Below, in pieces: positions 1 through 6,427 of a stretch of 20,099 nucleotides of DNA. The position numbers and the translations under genes are program-made. Each line of letters starts with the position of its first letter. Positions within the stretch are counted from its first letter, which is position 1. The DNA lies in IMG/VR virus record IMGVR_UViG_3300021085_000290, positions 1-20,099 of that record. The stretch is one strand, 5' to 3'. Below the pieces are notes generated by a model, which saw nothing but the letters and a program-made list of their open reading frames with translations, was not told the origin of the DNA and did no database searches. The DNA comes from a virus.

Positions 1-2
1 AC

Positions 3-71
3 AAGGCTAACCCAGCAGAATCAGCAGACGCTGTTAATGTTGAGCAGCCAAGACGGGAGGAATCCCATAAC
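3..71 (+). other. Open reading frame continuing upstream of the capsid start; end of an upstream gene or N-terminal extension
   Basis: The capsid reading frame has no stop from position 3 to its first ATG at 72. The 23 codons read as plausible protein (KANPAESADAVNVEQPRREE), rich in Ala and Glu with AGA/GCA/GCT codons like the capsid gene. The stretch may be the C-terminal tail of a prohead protease fused to the scaffold-capsid protein, or simply open by chance. Frame 1 is also open here, to a TAG at 124-126, so a separate upstream gene overlapping the capsid start is equally possible. GGAGG at 56-60 lies 11 nt before the ATG at 72, which supports independent initiation. Confidence 0.35.
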
Positions 72-1529
72 ATGGAGACAAATATGTCAAACGAAAAACA
101 ATCTCCTGAAAGCAATTTCGATTTAGATGCTTTTGCAAAGAAAGTAGCTGCTGATACAGCTGCTGAAATCGCAATGAAGCAAGCTGAGTCAAAAGCTGCT
201 GAACAGAAGGCTGCAGAAGAAGCTGCTCAAAAAGCAACTGATGAAGCTGAAGTTCTAAAAGCTAACGAAAAAGCCGATCAGGAAAAAACTAAAACTATAG
301 TTGAAGCTGGATTAACAGGAGCCGAAAAGCTCATGAATGATGTTGAAGCTAGAGTTAATGATAACTATTCTAATTTAGAGTCAGTTGTTAAAAATCTAGA
401 ATCACAATTAGCTGAAAAATCAGAAGAAATCATGAATATCAGAGAGTCTAAAAGACATTTCGCTGATAGAAGTGGTACTGGTAACTGGAAAAAAGAATTC
501 GAATCAGATATTCTTGATGCAAAATTTGCTGGTCTAGCGACTGGTAAAGGATGGAACAATGATATGTCAAAATCTTTGATGGAAAAAGTAAATCAACATT
601 CAGGTGTTCAAGTTTCCTCAGGTGATTTCGAGCAAATCGTTTCAACTAATATTGAAAGAGATATTCAGAATGAGCTAGTTCTAGCACCTCTATTTAGAGA
701 GATTGCAATGAATTCTGCAAATATGATAATACCAATCTTACCAGATAGCGGTTACGCTGAATTTACTTCAGGGTCTGCTGTAGCAAATGACAACTTAGAT
801 ATGAGGTCTGCTTCTTATGGTGACGATGCAGGTGTTACTATGCAAGAAAGAATTCTTACAACTAAGAAACTTATTTCTCAGTCATTCTTAGGTAATGAAA
901 CTGAAGAAGATGCAATCTTACCGATTCTTCCTTTAATTAGAGAGTCTATGGTTAGATCACACGCTAGAGCAATTGAAAATGCTATTTTAGCTGGTGACGA
1001 TGCTGAGGGTGCTTTCGGTACTGGTGGAGCTTCTTTTGAAGGTTTACTACACTTAGCAAGAAACGATTCAGATTTTACTGCATCGACTACTGCTTTTGCT
1101 ACTGATACAGTTACAGCTTTGGATTTATTAGCTATGAGAAAAAATATGGGCAAATATGGTGTTAATCCATCAGAAGTTGTTTATATCGTTTCACAAAGAA
1201 CTTACTATGAACTACTAGAAGATCCTGAGTTCCAAGACGCACAACTTGTTGGCGACATGGCAACTAAGCTTTCTGGTGAAATTGGTCAAGTATTCGGTTC
1301 AAGAGTACTATTATGTGACGAGTTTGCTACACCAGCAGTTTCTAAGTTCGGTGCTATTGCTGTTAACCCAAGCAACTATGTATTACCTAGACTAAGAGGT
1401 GTTACAGTTGAGTCTGATTACGAAGTAATCAACCAAAGAAGAGTTCTTGTGGCTTCACAAAGAATCGGATTTACCGATCTTATTGATGGCGCAACTTCTA
1501 AGTGGGCTTACCAGTATAAAAACGCGTAA
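72..1529 (+). CDS. Major capsid protein, HK97 fold, with N-terminal scaffold-like coiled coil
   Basis: This is the shell subunit of the icosahedral head. Residues ~20-75 are a highly charged Ala/Glu/Lys-rich helix and ~100-126 a second predicted coiled coil, together matching the delta (scaffolding) domain that HK97-type capsid precursors carry and lose to a prohead protease. Residues ~175-485 look like the shell domain: a QIVSTNIERDIQ-type N-arm, an E-loop-like LTTKKLISQSFLGNETEED stretch, a long helix LIRESMVRSHARAIENAIL, and the VVYIVSQRTYYEL strand-helix usual in P-domains. At 485 residues it is longer than mature capsid proteins, as expected for a precursor. Two starts are possible: ATG 72 (GGAGG 11 nt upstream) and ATG 84 (GGAG at 74-77, 6 nt spacing, the better one). 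The frame is also open upstream to the window edge. A terminator hairpin follows. The family assignment is firm; the cleavage site is not visible by eye. Confidence 0.9.
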   Translation: METNMSNEKQSPESNFDLDAFAKKVAADTAAEIAMKQAESKAAEQKAAEEAAQKATDEAEVLKANEKADQEKTKTIVEAGLTGAEKLMNDVEARVNDNYSNLESVVKNLESQLAEKSEEIMNIRESKRHFADRSGTGNWKKEFESDILDAKFAGLATGKGWNNDMSKSLMEKVNQHSGVQVSSGDFEQIVSTNIERDIQNELVLAPLFREIAMNSANMIIPILPDSGYAEFTSGSAVANDNLDMRSASYGDDAGVTMQERILTTKKLISQSFLGNETEEDAILPILPLIRESMVRSHARAIENAILAGDDAEGAFGTGGASFEGLLHLARNDSDFTASTTAFATDTVTALDLLAMRKNMGKYGVNPSEVVYIVSQRTYYELLEDPEFQDAQLVGDMATKLSGEIGQVFGSRVLLCDEFATPAVSKFGAIAVNPSNYVLPRLRGVTVESDYEVINQRRVLVASQRIGFTDLIDGATSKWAYQYKNA

Positions 1530-1558
1530 GAATTAATTCTTAACAGGAAATGGTTTTT

Positions 1559-1586
1559 GGGAGTGTACCTAACACTCCCACTTTTT
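1559..1586 (+). terminator. Rho-independent terminator after the major capsid gene
   Basis: GGGAGTGT (1559-1566) pairs perfectly with ACACTCCC (1572-1579) across a 5-nt loop, and TTTTT (1582-1586) follows two bases later. It lies 30 nt after the capsid stop and ends 4 nt before the next start codon, so it probably reduces transcription into the connector gene and/or protects the 3' end of the capsid mRNA. Confidence 0.8.
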
Positions 1587-1590
1587 AACT

Positions 1591-2187
1591 ATGGCAGATT
1601 TAATAACAGTATCAGAATATAAAAGCGCAGAAGGACTCGTTGGTAATAAAGACGACGCCCGCTTAGCTATATTAGTGCCACAAGTTAGCGACCTAGCAAA
1701 GAAATATTGCGGGACAAGTTTTATAGATTATTACAGTACAGATAAGGTAGAATACTTTAACATAAATGACCCTTACACAAGTAATGTAATATTGAGCGAA
1801 TGTCCAGTAGTGACAATCGACGAAGTAGCAGAAAGGACAGCGTATTCAGAGTCTTATACTGCTTTAACAACTGCAAAATATGAATATTATTTTGATTCTA
1901 CAGCAGATTCAATTAAGAGAACAAGTGATAGCGGAAGAGAAAAGAATTTTCCAGTTGGTGTAGGTGCAGTAAAAGTAACCTACAATGCGGGGTACAGTGA
2001 GACTCCAAAAGATTTAAAATTAGCACTCTTTGATTTAATAAATTACTATTTAAGAGATGAACATAAAGAAAGAAGATCTATAGCAGGTGCTACACTACAG
2101 AATCAAGGAACATCTGGTCTTACTACAAGTACAGACTTCCCTGATCATATTAAGAGAGTATTAGATTTATATAGAGTAATTATATAA
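1591..2187 (+). CDS. Head-tail connector (adaptor) protein, HK97 gp6-like
   Basis: This probably forms the ring beneath the portal that links the DNA-filled head to the neck. The N-terminal half has the helical pattern of the family (DARLAILVPQVSDLAKKYCG: short helices followed by a Cys-Gly turn), then strand pairs (VILSECPVVTIDEV), the AVKVTYNAGY strand-turn typical of gp6-like adaptors, and a helix (PKDLKLALFDLINYYLRDE) before a C-terminal helix ending in RVI. Its 198 residues are somewhat longer than the ~110 usual for HK97 gp6 because of an insertion around residues 50-130. Position directly after the capsid gene fits the standard head order. No Shine-Dalgarno is visible; the start sits 4 nt after the T-tract of the terminator. 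The stop overlaps the next ATG by one base (TAATG). Confidence 0.75.
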   Translation: MADLITVSEYKSAEGLVGNKDDARLAILVPQVSDLAKKYCGTSFIDYYSTDKVEYFNINDPYTSNVILSECPVVTIDEVAERTAYSESYTALTTAKYEYYFDSTADSIKRTSDSGREKNFPVGVGAVKVTYNAGYSETPKDLKLALFDLINYYLRDEHKERRSIAGATLQNQGTSGLTTSTDFPDHIKRVLDLYRVII

Positions 2188-3704
2188 TGTCTTCACCAAA
2201 ACTAAGTAAGTTTTTAAAAGATGTTATTGTTCCTATGACAAAAAACTCGGCAAGCAGGACAAAAGGAAAGGAAGGAACTAGATTTGACGTAGAAAACTAT
2301 CCAGGACAAATATTTAGATTTAATGTAGAAAGTCACGCAAAAGTTTTAAAATCAATGCATGATAAAGGAGAGTTTGCAAACAAAGATGGAAAAGAGTTAG
2401 ATAAGTTTTTCTTTTTTGATTTACTTATAAAGTTCTGTAAACAATATGAAAAGTTTGAAGAAAGTAAAGTACTTGGGTATAAAAGAACATTAAAAAGTGC
2501 GGGTTCAAAAGGTGTATCGCTTAAAATAGGCACAAAAGAGTTTAATGATTTAAAAAAGCTAAAACGACAGCATCATGGCGGTAAATACTACGCTATAATA
2601 GTAAGAAATTACAATAAATCAAAAGAGTTTTACACACAGAGTAAAATTAGTTCTACTCACAACTTACACAGACAGTTAGTTAAATGGGAAACTGAGTATT
2701 TAGGTAACTCTGAACAAAAAAGTAAAGATTTAGAAGCAAGTTTTAAAAAGGGTGGAAGTAATGTTGATAGGTTTGCGGGCGGTTTTAATCAAGAAATAGG
2801 ACATGGGTACGAAGAGCTAGGGCAACAAGAAGGAGTAGCTTCTTCAGGGTACACTGCAATGAGAGCAGCTTCGAGTACTTTACAAAGTAAAGAATTTCAA
2901 AATGCTCCTAATATAGTTAAAGAACAAATTTTAAAAGATTTAACTAATGCTTTAGAAGTTTATGGAGTAACAATAGAACAAGCTTCTAAAATGACCCAGA
3001 AAGACTTCTTAAAAGGTTTTGATTTAGTACTTACTACACAAGATAAAGATCAAAATAGAACCCAAGCAGCTACAGAAGCAGCAGCATTAGACTCAGTAAC
3101 TAAAAAAATGAGTCAGCATGCGGCAGATCTTGAAGGTTCATTGAGTTTAAATGAAATGATTAATCATTTTTTAATGTCAAGTTTTCAAGGTAACAAACAT
3201 GTTAAGTTAACTCAGAAATATAAAAAAAGTTATAGATCAAACTCAAAAAGTAAGTCTATACCTTTAAAAATTCCATATAAGAGGTTAACCCCAATAGTAA
3301 ATAGTGGATTACAATTTAGTAAAAAACACATAGCAAGAAGAAGTTTACAAAAAAGAGGAACAAGACAAAAGTCGTCTAATAGATTAAATCCTCTTGCTTT
3401 GATAAACATGATAAATAAGAAGTTACCAGGAGAAGTCGAAAAGAATATGGGACTTCCAGGACTAGAGAGCAGAACAGGAAGATTCGCTTCTAGTGCCAAA
3501 GTAGTAAACTTTACAGAAGGAAAAGGCGTACCTACTTTAGACTATACTTATCAAAAGAATCCTTATCAAGTATTTGAAGAAGGAGAAAGAGGAAGAAACG
3601 GATGGGCTTCGACAAACAGAGACCCTCGAAGACTGATAGATAGGTCTATTAGAGAGGTAGCAAAAGATTTAGCACTAGCAAGATTTAATACTAGGAGAAT
3701 ATAA
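2187..3704 (+). CDS. Large basic neck/head-completion protein with HK97 gp10-like C-terminus
   Basis: Residues ~400-505 contain a helix (LALINMINKKLPGEVEKNMG), TGRFASSAKV, a YTYQKNPYQVFE strand-turn and a final DPRRLIDRSIREVAKDLA helix, a pattern I associate with phage neck proteins of the HK97 gp10 type that sit between adaptor and tail terminator. The first ~400 residues are not recognised. They are Lys-rich, with an aromatic helical region (KFFFFDLLIKFCKQY, ~75-90), an EIGHGYEELGQQEG segment near 205-218, and a strongly cationic stretch at 340-395 (KKSYRSNSKSKS, ARRSLQKRGTRQKSS) that could touch DNA. At 505 residues it is several times the usual gp10 length. Translation is probably coupled to the connector through TAATG, since no ribosome site is seen. 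Genomic position supports a neck role; a packaged or DNA-binding role for the N-terminus is speculation. Confidence 0.55.
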   Translation: MSSPKLSKFLKDVIVPMTKNSASRTKGKEGTRFDVENYPGQIFRFNVESHAKVLKSMHDKGEFANKDGKELDKFFFFDLLIKFCKQYEKFEESKVLGYKRTLKSAGSKGVSLKIGTKEFNDLKKLKRQHHGGKYYAIIVRNYNKSKEFYTQSKISSTHNLHRQLVKWETEYLGNSEQKSKDLEASFKKGGSNVDRFAGGFNQEIGHGYEELGQQEGVASSGYTAMRAASSTLQSKEFQNAPNIVKEQILKDLTNALEVYGVTIEQASKMTQKDFLKGFDLVLTTQDKDQNRTQAATEAAALDSVTKKMSQHAADLEGSLSLNEMINHFLMSSFQGNKHVKLTQKYKKSYRSNSKSKSIPLKIPYKRLTPIVNSGLQFSKKHIARRSLQKRGTRQKSSNRLNPLALINMINKKLPGEVEKNMGLPGLESRTGRFASSAKVVNFTEGKGVPTLDYTYQKNPYQVFEEGERGRNGWASTNRDPRRLIDRSIREVAKDLALARFNTRRI

Positions 3705-4150
3705 TGGCAGAACGAGATTATACTACAAGACGAAGCGCCATTGTAAATGCTTTAGTAAGCAAACTAGCACTTGTAGATGGAACAGGACAATACCAAAGCT
3801 CCATCGCAAATGTAGAACCCAGAATTAAGTTTTGGGATGAAGTAGATGATTTTCCTTCTGTGCATGTAAGTGCAGGAGGCGAAGCAAGAGAATATTTAGG
3901 GGCTGGTATTAAGCACAGATTCTTAACTATAACACTAAGATGTTATGTTAATGAAGAAGACGCCGTAACAGCATTAGAAAAATTATTAGAGGACGTGGAA
4001 ACTGTAATAGAAACCAATAATCCTTTAGTTTATACAACTTTAGCAGGAGATCAAACAGCAATACAGACAACTGTAGTAAGTATTGATACTGATGAAGGAG
4101 TTTTAGAACCATTGGGCATTGGAGAAATAGTTATCCAAGTTCGATATTAA
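3704..4150 (+). CDS. Tail terminator/tail completion-like protein (lambda gpU position)
   Basis: This 148-residue alpha/beta protein has an N-terminal helix (TTRRSAIVNALVSKLALV), a DFPSVHVSAGGE strand, an alternating beta strand HRFLTITLRCYV, a helix with TALEKLLEDVETVIE, and a C-terminal strand ending IGEIVIQVRY. This strand-strand-helix-strand plan is the one used by tail terminators that cap the finished tube and dock to the neck. It lies between the neck gene and the major tail gene, the expected place. AGGAG at 3693-3697 lies 6 nt before the ATG, which overlaps the preceding TAA. Family assignment rests on topology and position, not on a diagnostic motif, so a minor-capsid or other neck role is possible. 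Confidence 0.6.
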   Translation: MAERDYTTRRSAIVNALVSKLALVDGTGQYQSSIANVEPRIKFWDEVDDFPSVHVSAGGEAREYLGAGIKHRFLTITLRCYVNEEDAVTALEKLLEDVETVIETNNPLVYTTLAGDQTAIQTTVVSIDTDEGVLEPLGIGEIVIQVRY

Positions 4151-4218
4151 AGAGAAAACAGCAGCGGCAAACTAAAGTTTAGCTAAAGCTCTTTTCATAA
4201 AAATAGGAGAAAATTAAA

Positions 4219-5532
4219 ATGGCAGATACATTTTATTTTAGTCGAGATACCAAAGTTCATCTAACAGATGCCTCAGGAGGCGCAGTATATAATATACCTG
4301 TTCTAGATGGATTTAGTTTTTCACAAGCAACAAACACAACAGAGGTGACTCTCAATGAAATGGCTACGACAACTGGAGAAAGTAGAAGGGCTAGACAAAT
4401 GTTTACTGATTCTTATGCGCCAGCAGAATGGTCTTTTTCAACTTACATTAGGCCTTTTAAATCAGGTGGTGATAATACCGGCGGAGAACACAATGGCGCA
4501 TATCATCATATAGTAGAAGAAGCTTTATGGAATGCTTTGGCAGGAAGTGGAGCAGTAGGAGCATCTGGAACAGCTGTAACAGCAGATGGAACAGACTGTA
4601 ATATATCTTTTGAAAATTCAAACAAAGTTGCATTACATACTTTTGATTTACATTTTGAAATGGGGCATGGTAAAGCTACTCCAACAATTTATAAAATAGA
4701 AGAATGTGTTGTAAATGAAGTTTCAATTGATTTTGATATTGATGGAATTGCTACTGCAAACTGGTCAGGTTTTGGAAAAATCATAACCGAAGACTCTATG
4801 CCAACAGCAACAATTACAGAAGGAACAGCAGCAGCAGATACTAATAACTTTATTAGAAATAGATTAACAGACTTAGTTTTAACTAATGATGTTACAACTG
4901 CAGTTGGTGGTAATGGTGGAAGTTCAAGTGCAACTATAACTTTAACAGCAGCTAATGAGTTGATCAAAGTTGGACAAGTAGTTAAAGCAACCGGAGTAAC
5001 AGCAGGTACAACTGTAGCTGCAATATCAGGTACTACTTTAACATTAAGTGGAGCAATGACTGTTGCAAACGGTACAGCATTTACCTTCTCAAACGCAGGC
5101 ATGACTGATACATATACATTAACACTAACGGGCGGAAATGTTACTATTTCAAATAATATGACTTTCTTAACACCGGAAACATTAGGGCTTGTTAATCAGC
5201 CTTTAGGACATGTAACAGGAACAAGAAGTGTTTCAGGTAGCTTTACATGCTACTTAAACACTCCAGCAAGTGGAACTTCAAGTGCAGATTTATTTGAAGA
5301 TATTATTGGAGCTACTTCAGTAACAACAAATTCATTTGACTTAACGTTTACAGTAGGTGGAACAGGTAATACTCCAAGAATGGTTATGAATTTAGATAAT
5401 TGCCATCTTGAAGTACCTACACATTCAATTGAAGATATAGTAAGTTTGGAAACTAATTTCCATGCTTTGCCAACATCAGTAGATGCAAAAGATGAAATAG
5501 ACATAATCTTTGTAGGACCAACAGTAACTTAG
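4219..5532 (+). CDS. Major tail tube protein with inserted beta-rich module
   Basis: This is the repeating subunit of the tail tube. The N-terminus (FYFSRDTKVHL, PVLDGFSFSQATNTTEVTLN, WSFSTYIRPF) and the C-terminal strands (NMTFLTPETLGLVNQPLGHV, SFTCYL, LEVPTHSIEDIVSLETNFHA) form the alternating beta pattern of phage tube proteins of the lambda gpV class. Residues ~224-292 interrupt this with a Gly/Thr/Ala-rich unit (ELIKVGQVVKATGVTAGTTV, ISGTTLTLSGAMTV, GTAFTF) of a kind seen in many phage tail proteins as a surface add-on. At 437 residues it is larger than gpV (246). GGAGA at 4207-4211 gives a good ribosome site 7 nt before the ATG. The gene is bounded by a 68-nt gap upstream and a terminator downstream, fitting high, separate expression. 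Confidence 0.85.
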   Translation: MADTFYFSRDTKVHLTDASGGAVYNIPVLDGFSFSQATNTTEVTLNEMATTTGESRRARQMFTDSYAPAEWSFSTYIRPFKSGGDNTGGEHNGAYHHIVEEALWNALAGSGAVGASGTAVTADGTDCNISFENSNKVALHTFDLHFEMGHGKATPTIYKIEECVVNEVSIDFDIDGIATANWSGFGKIITEDSMPTATITEGTAAADTNNFIRNRLTDLVLTNDVTTAVGGNGGSSSATITLTAANELIKVGQVVKATGVTAGTTVAAISGTTLTLSGAMTVANGTAFTFSNAGMTDTYTLTLTGGNVTISNNMTFLTPETLGLVNQPLGHVTGTRSVSGSFTCYLNTPASGTSSADLFEDIIGATSVTTNSFDLTFTVGGTGNTPRMVMNLDNCHLEVPTHSIEDIVSLETNFHALPTSVDAKDEIDIIFVGPTVT

Positions 5533-5545
5533 TAATTAAATTAAC

Positions 5546-5572
5546 GGGGAGGGGTCATTCCCTCCCTCTTTT
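5546..5572 (+). terminator. Rho-independent terminator after the major tail gene
   Basis: GGGAGGG (5547-5553) pairs with CCCTCCC (5560-5566) around a 6-nt loop, with a possible G-T closing pair 5546/5567, followed by CTTTT (5568-5572). The stem is strong but the T-tract is short, so termination may be partial. It starts 13 nt after the tail gene stop and lies upstream of the chaperone ribosome site AGGA (5575-5578). Confidence 0.75.
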
Positions 5573-5585
5573 ATAGGAAAAAACA

Positions 5586-6020
5586 ATGACAGAACAGAAC
5601 AAAAAACCAAACGTATCACTAGCGAGTTTATTAACTCCAAGTAAAACAGTATCTATGGACTTTCCAGGAATGGAAGGTTTTACAGTAGATCTCTGTTATC
5701 TCGCAAGAGAAGAATTAATTAAATTAAGAAATAAATCTATAACTCAAAAGTTCAATAAAAAAACAAGAGGTTTTGAAGATAGTTTAGATGAAAATAAATT
5801 TTTAGTTGAGTATGTAAAAGCAATAATTAAGGGATGGAAAGGCTTAAAGTATTCTTACTTAGAAGAGCTTCTATTAGTAGATATCAGTAGCTTAGATCCT
5901 GAAGATGAATTAGAGTTTACTCAAGAGAATGCAGAAACATTAATGAAAAATGCAACTGACTTTGACTCATGGGTTAATGAAACAACTGGAGATTTAGAAA
6001 ATTTTACCAAGACCAAGTAG
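5586..6020 (+). CDS. Tail assembly chaperone, gpG-like (zero-frame product)
   Basis: This 144-residue protein occupies the place of lambda G, between the major tail and tape measure genes, and is close to gpG in length. It is acidic at the C-terminus (LDPEDELEFTQENAET) and contains a mixed helix/strand N-terminus (MDFPGMEGFTVDLCYLAREE) typical of this chaperone class, which coats the tape measure protein during tail assembly and is absent from the finished virion. AGGA at 5575-5578 lies 7 nt from the ATG. The last codons contain a slippery A_AAT_TTT at 5999-6005, so a fraction of ribosomes should move to the -1 frame and make the longer GT form; the rest stop at TAG 6018-6020. The sequence itself is poorly conserved in this family, so the call rests on position, size and the frameshift. 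Confidence 0.85.
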   Translation: MTEQNKKPNVSLASLLTPSKTVSMDFPGMEGFTVDLCYLAREELIKLRNKSITQKFNKKTRGFEDSLDENKFLVEYVKAIIKGWKGLKYSYLEELLLVDISSLDPEDELEFTQENAETLMKNATDFDSWVNETTGDLENFTKTK

Positions 6021-6034
6021 AAGTAATACTTGGT
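5999..6034 (+). promoter_or_regulatory. -1 programmed ribosomal frameshift site (slippery heptamer plus hairpin)
   Basis: The heptamer AAATTTT at 5999-6005 reads A_AAT_TTT in the chaperone frame, a canonical X_XXY_YYZ site that re-pairs as AAA TTT after slipping. A 6-nt spacer (6006-6011) leads to a hairpin: ACCAAGTA (6012-6019) pairs perfectly with TACTTGGT (6027-6034) around a 7-nt loop. The zero-frame TAG (6018-6020) is inside the hairpin. The -1 frame is open from the heptamer to 6427. All three parts fit known tail-chaperone frameshift signals. Confidence 0.9.
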
Positions 6035-6427
6035 TTACTAGATAAACAGTACAAGGAAGGACAACTTGATTATGACGCATATATAAATATGTGCGAACAA
6101 TTAAAACAAGAACCTGACTTAGACGATATGCCACCAGCACAGAATGACTATCCTCATGAAGTACAAGTGGCATTTCTTATACATGGACTACTCCCCGATA
6201 GATGGGAAGGTATGAGTGGTTCTTATATGGGAAAAGACATGTCATCCTTAGGAACTCTACTAGATGTATGGGAAGTTGAAGATAAAAAATCCATAATATT
6301 CTTCCTAAAACATATAGAAGGAAGAAATGCTAGGAAAATAAATGCTGACTTAGAAAGAAAAAGATCAGCAGATAAAAATAAAGCAAAAGCTAAGGGCGGA
6401 ATAAATTCTGCAAATATAAAAAGATAA
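6005..6427 (+). CDS. gpT-like extension of the tail chaperone, made only as GT fusion by -1 frameshift
   Basis: After the slip, reading continues YQDQVEVILGLLDKQYKEGQ and runs 140 residues to TAA at 6425-6427. The full GT product would be 280 residues (codons 1-140 in frame 0, then this segment), close to lambda gpGT. In lambda the G part binds the tape measure protein and the T part recruits major tail protein subunits; the same division is inferred here. The C-terminus is helical and Lys/Arg-rich (NARKINADLERKRSADKNK). An ATG at 6089 could be mistaken for a start, but it has no ribosome site and would discard coding sequence that is continuous with the chaperone through the frameshift. The tape measure ATG follows the stop without any gap. 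Confidence 0.85.
   Translation, partial: YQDQVEVILGLLDKQYKEGQLDYDAYINMCEQLKQEPDLDDMPPAQNDYPHEVQVAFLIHGLLPDRWEGMSGSYMGKDMSSLGTLLDVWEVEDKKSIIFFLKHIEGRNARKINADLERKRSADKNKAKAKGGINSANIKR

Noticed and set aside
4151-4218. Possible hairpin and terminator in the gap before the major tail gene (AGCTAAAGCT, then CTCTTTT)
   Set aside because: Only 4-5 bp can pair with very short loops and the T-run is short; not convincing. No -10/-35 pair I would defend is visible either.
4689-5102. 137-codon minus-strand frame
   Set aside because: It is antisense to the major tail protein; its Val/Ala/Pro richness mirrors the Thr/Ala/Gly codons on the coding strand.
6089-6427. Independent small gene starting at ATG 6089
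   Set aside because: It has no ribosome site, and the frame is open back to the slippery heptamer; it is better explained as the T part of the frameshift product.
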